From Larix kaempferi (lineage: Eukaryota; Streptophyta; Pinopsida; Pinales; Pinaceae), in contig BSBM01000592.1 in the NCBI GenBank assembly GCA_027924585.1, positions 3,808,501 to 3,872,500 on the forward strand: 64,000 nucleotides of DNA. Reading direction: 5' to 3'. Positions 62,690 through 64,000 of this stretch are shown here, in pieces; the first letter of the stretch is position 1, and the number at the start of each line of letters is the position of its first letter. A program made the position numbers and the translations under genes. A model generated the notes under the pieces. The model did no database searches. It worked only from the letters and a program-made list of their open reading frames with translations, and was not told the DNA's origin.

Positions 62690-63300
62690 TTGTAGCAACA
62701 ATTTCCAACGTTCGTGGCTATAGCATTGAATGTTCGTGGCTATAGCGATGGTTGTTTATATTTAAAAAAAAGTAAATGAAGTGATCTACGTCTCTCTAGC
62801 CACGAATGGTCATGGCTATAGCACCGACAGTTCGTGGCTAGAGCGATGAATGGTCATATTTAAAAGAAATAAGTGAACTGATCTCTGTCTCTCTAGCAAT
62901 GAAAGTTCATGGCTACAGCACCAAAATTTAGTGGCTATAGCGACCCATGTTCATATTTAAAAGAAATAAGTGAACCGATCTCCGTCTCTCTAGCAACGAA
63001 AGTTCGTGGCTATAGCACCAACAGTTCGTGGCTATAGCACCGAAAGTTCGTGGCTATAGTGACGGATGTTCATATTTAAAAGAAATAAGTGAAATGATCT
63101 CTGTCTCTCTAGCAACGAAAGTTTGTGGCTATAGCACCAACAATTCGTGGTTATAGCACCGAAAGTGCATGGCGATAGCGACAGATGTTCATATTTAAAA
63201 GAAATAAGTGAACTGATCTTCGTCTCTCTAGCAACGAAAGTTAATGGCTATAGCACCAAAAGTGCGTGGCTATAGAGATGGATTCACATATTTAAAAAAA
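62690..63300. repeat. Tandem array of ~100-120-bp units (GTTCGTGGCTATAGC)
   Basis: Units combine GTTCGTGGCTATAGCACC (one to three copies each) with CATATTTAAAAGAAATAAGTG and TCTCTCTAGCAACGAAAG. The CATATTTAAAAG word recurs near 62757, 62848, 62952, 63070, 63190 and 63278. Confidence 0.85.
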
Positions 63301-63302
63301 AT

Positions 63303-63438
63303 ATGTCCGTCGCTATAGAAACGACAAGCCCCAGCAATTTTCGACGAACTTGCTATACTAGCGACGAAAATTTCCGTCGCTAGTATAGCAAGTTCATCGA
63401 AAATTGCTAGCGCTTGTCGTCTCTATAGTGACAGACAT
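63303..63438. repeat. 136-bp near-perfect palindrome
   Basis: Arms of about 68 bp centred at 63370/63371. The centre reads AGCGACGAAAATTTCCGTCGCT, and the outer arms contain ATGTCCGTCGCTATAG against CTATAGTGACAGACAT. About six mismatches by eye. It forms the end of the tandem array and shares its GTCGCTATAG words. Confidence 0.85.
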
Positions 63439-63921
63439 GTCTATTTTTTTAAAAACTAGAAATTGTACCTCGGGGTGCAATAAAAGAAAGCTGTATTGCT
63501 TCGGCATACCCATAATTTGTTGTTTAAAATTGTTCTTGCTTCAACAAAATAATACTATCAATTAAAGATTCCATTGAAGAAATTATATATGCAAAAGCCA
63601 TGGAAAGCTCCTCATATTTTTCTCACAAAAAAATAAATAGCTGATAGAACCAAGACTTGAAATCCCAATAGCTGATAGAGCCTTGCATATTTGCTACTGT
63701 CAAGGCCAGGAGGATAGAGAACCTAACGGCCATAGCATTGCTAGAGTGAAGTCCAGAAGAGTGGTGAATTTAACCACTTTGTCACTATGAATTTTATCAT
63801 TTTTGTGGCATGTTCATAAGTTAACTGCCCATTATAAGTTGGAAGGTTGACAAATGCTTCACTACAAGGTACCTATATATAAGAAGATATGTTGAAATTC
63901 CTATAACTTCTTTGTGATGTT
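63439..63921. other. Spacer
   Basis: AT-rich; no gene or repeat recognised. Confidence 0.4.
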
Positions 63922-64000
63922 TGTTGCCACAACTGGAACAAACAACCAAAGTATGTGCTAAAGAATTGTATGTTGCCACAACTGGAACAAACAACCAAAG
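63922..64000. repeat. 49-bp period direct repeat at the window end
   Basis: TGTTGCCACAACTGGAACAAACAACCAAAG occurs at 63922-63951 and 63971-64000, where the window ends; the array may continue. Confidence 0.85.

Noticed and set aside
62690-63300. Regularly spaced repeat array resembling a CRISPR
   Set aside because: Spacers are themselves repeats, the context is plant nuclear DNA and there are no cas genes.

Overview
The window is AT-rich nuclear DNA from a vascular plant. Evidence is the Athila/Tat Ty3 elements with an Asp-tRNA primer site, a Ty1/copia element, a CACTA (En/Spm) transposon with TNP2 and DUF4216/4218-type domains, and spliced transposon genes. I found no convincing host gene. 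The density of old, nested, mutated elements fits a large-genome lineage (a gymnosperm or fern is possible), but species cannot be assigned from sequence alone.

Layout. (1) 1-7398: a minus-strand Athila/Tat-like element cut by the left window edge. Its 5' LTR is 5408-7398 and the end of its 3' LTR is 1-244. The interior shows an env-like extra ORF but no recognisable gag or pol, and that ORF is split by a 720-bp solo LTR (1480-2199). (2) 8285-49473: a CACTA transposon with CACTA...TAGTG ends and a 3-bp duplication (ATA). It carries a minus-strand TNP2-type transposase, a minus-strand two-exon gene whose product has a SET-domain signature, and a plus-strand multi-exon gene of unknown function. 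A short palindromic motif (core GCACCGGTGC) is repeated at both ends and again in the divergent promoter region between the last two genes. (3) Inside the transposase gene sits an Athila element (12599-39371, duplication GTGTA). Inside its 5' LTR sits a non-autonomous gag-only LTR element (13833-28621, duplication GAATT). Inside that sits a Ty1/copia element (15592-22665, duplication AAAGA). This is a four-level nest in which every level is closed by a matching target-site duplication, so insertion order is fixed: CACTA, Athila, gag-only element, copia. Two smaller insertions (a 598-bp foldback and a 1.8-kb terminal-inverted-repeat element) also lie in the CACTA. (4) 49474-64000: repeat DNA comprising TTAGTCATT-type tandem repeats beginning with a CACTA-like terminus, a bacterial/organellar-type tRNA-Val-like sequence, a solo LTR (52336-53710, duplication GAAGA), a 2-kb direct duplication (54714-57011 and 60298-62217), and a tandem array ending in a 136-bp palindrome.

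Working together. No element looks fully active: the coding regions carry stop codons and some frameshifts. The Athila and SET reading frames are broken almost only by nonsense codons, as expected from C-to-T decay of methylated DNA. The most unusual item is the CACTA: a DNA transposon apparently carrying its own SET-type gene next to a second gene, with the terminal motif family repeated at their shared promoter. That arrangement suggests an element-encoded control or anti-silencing module; this is inference. All identities come from reading the sequence; no database search was run.
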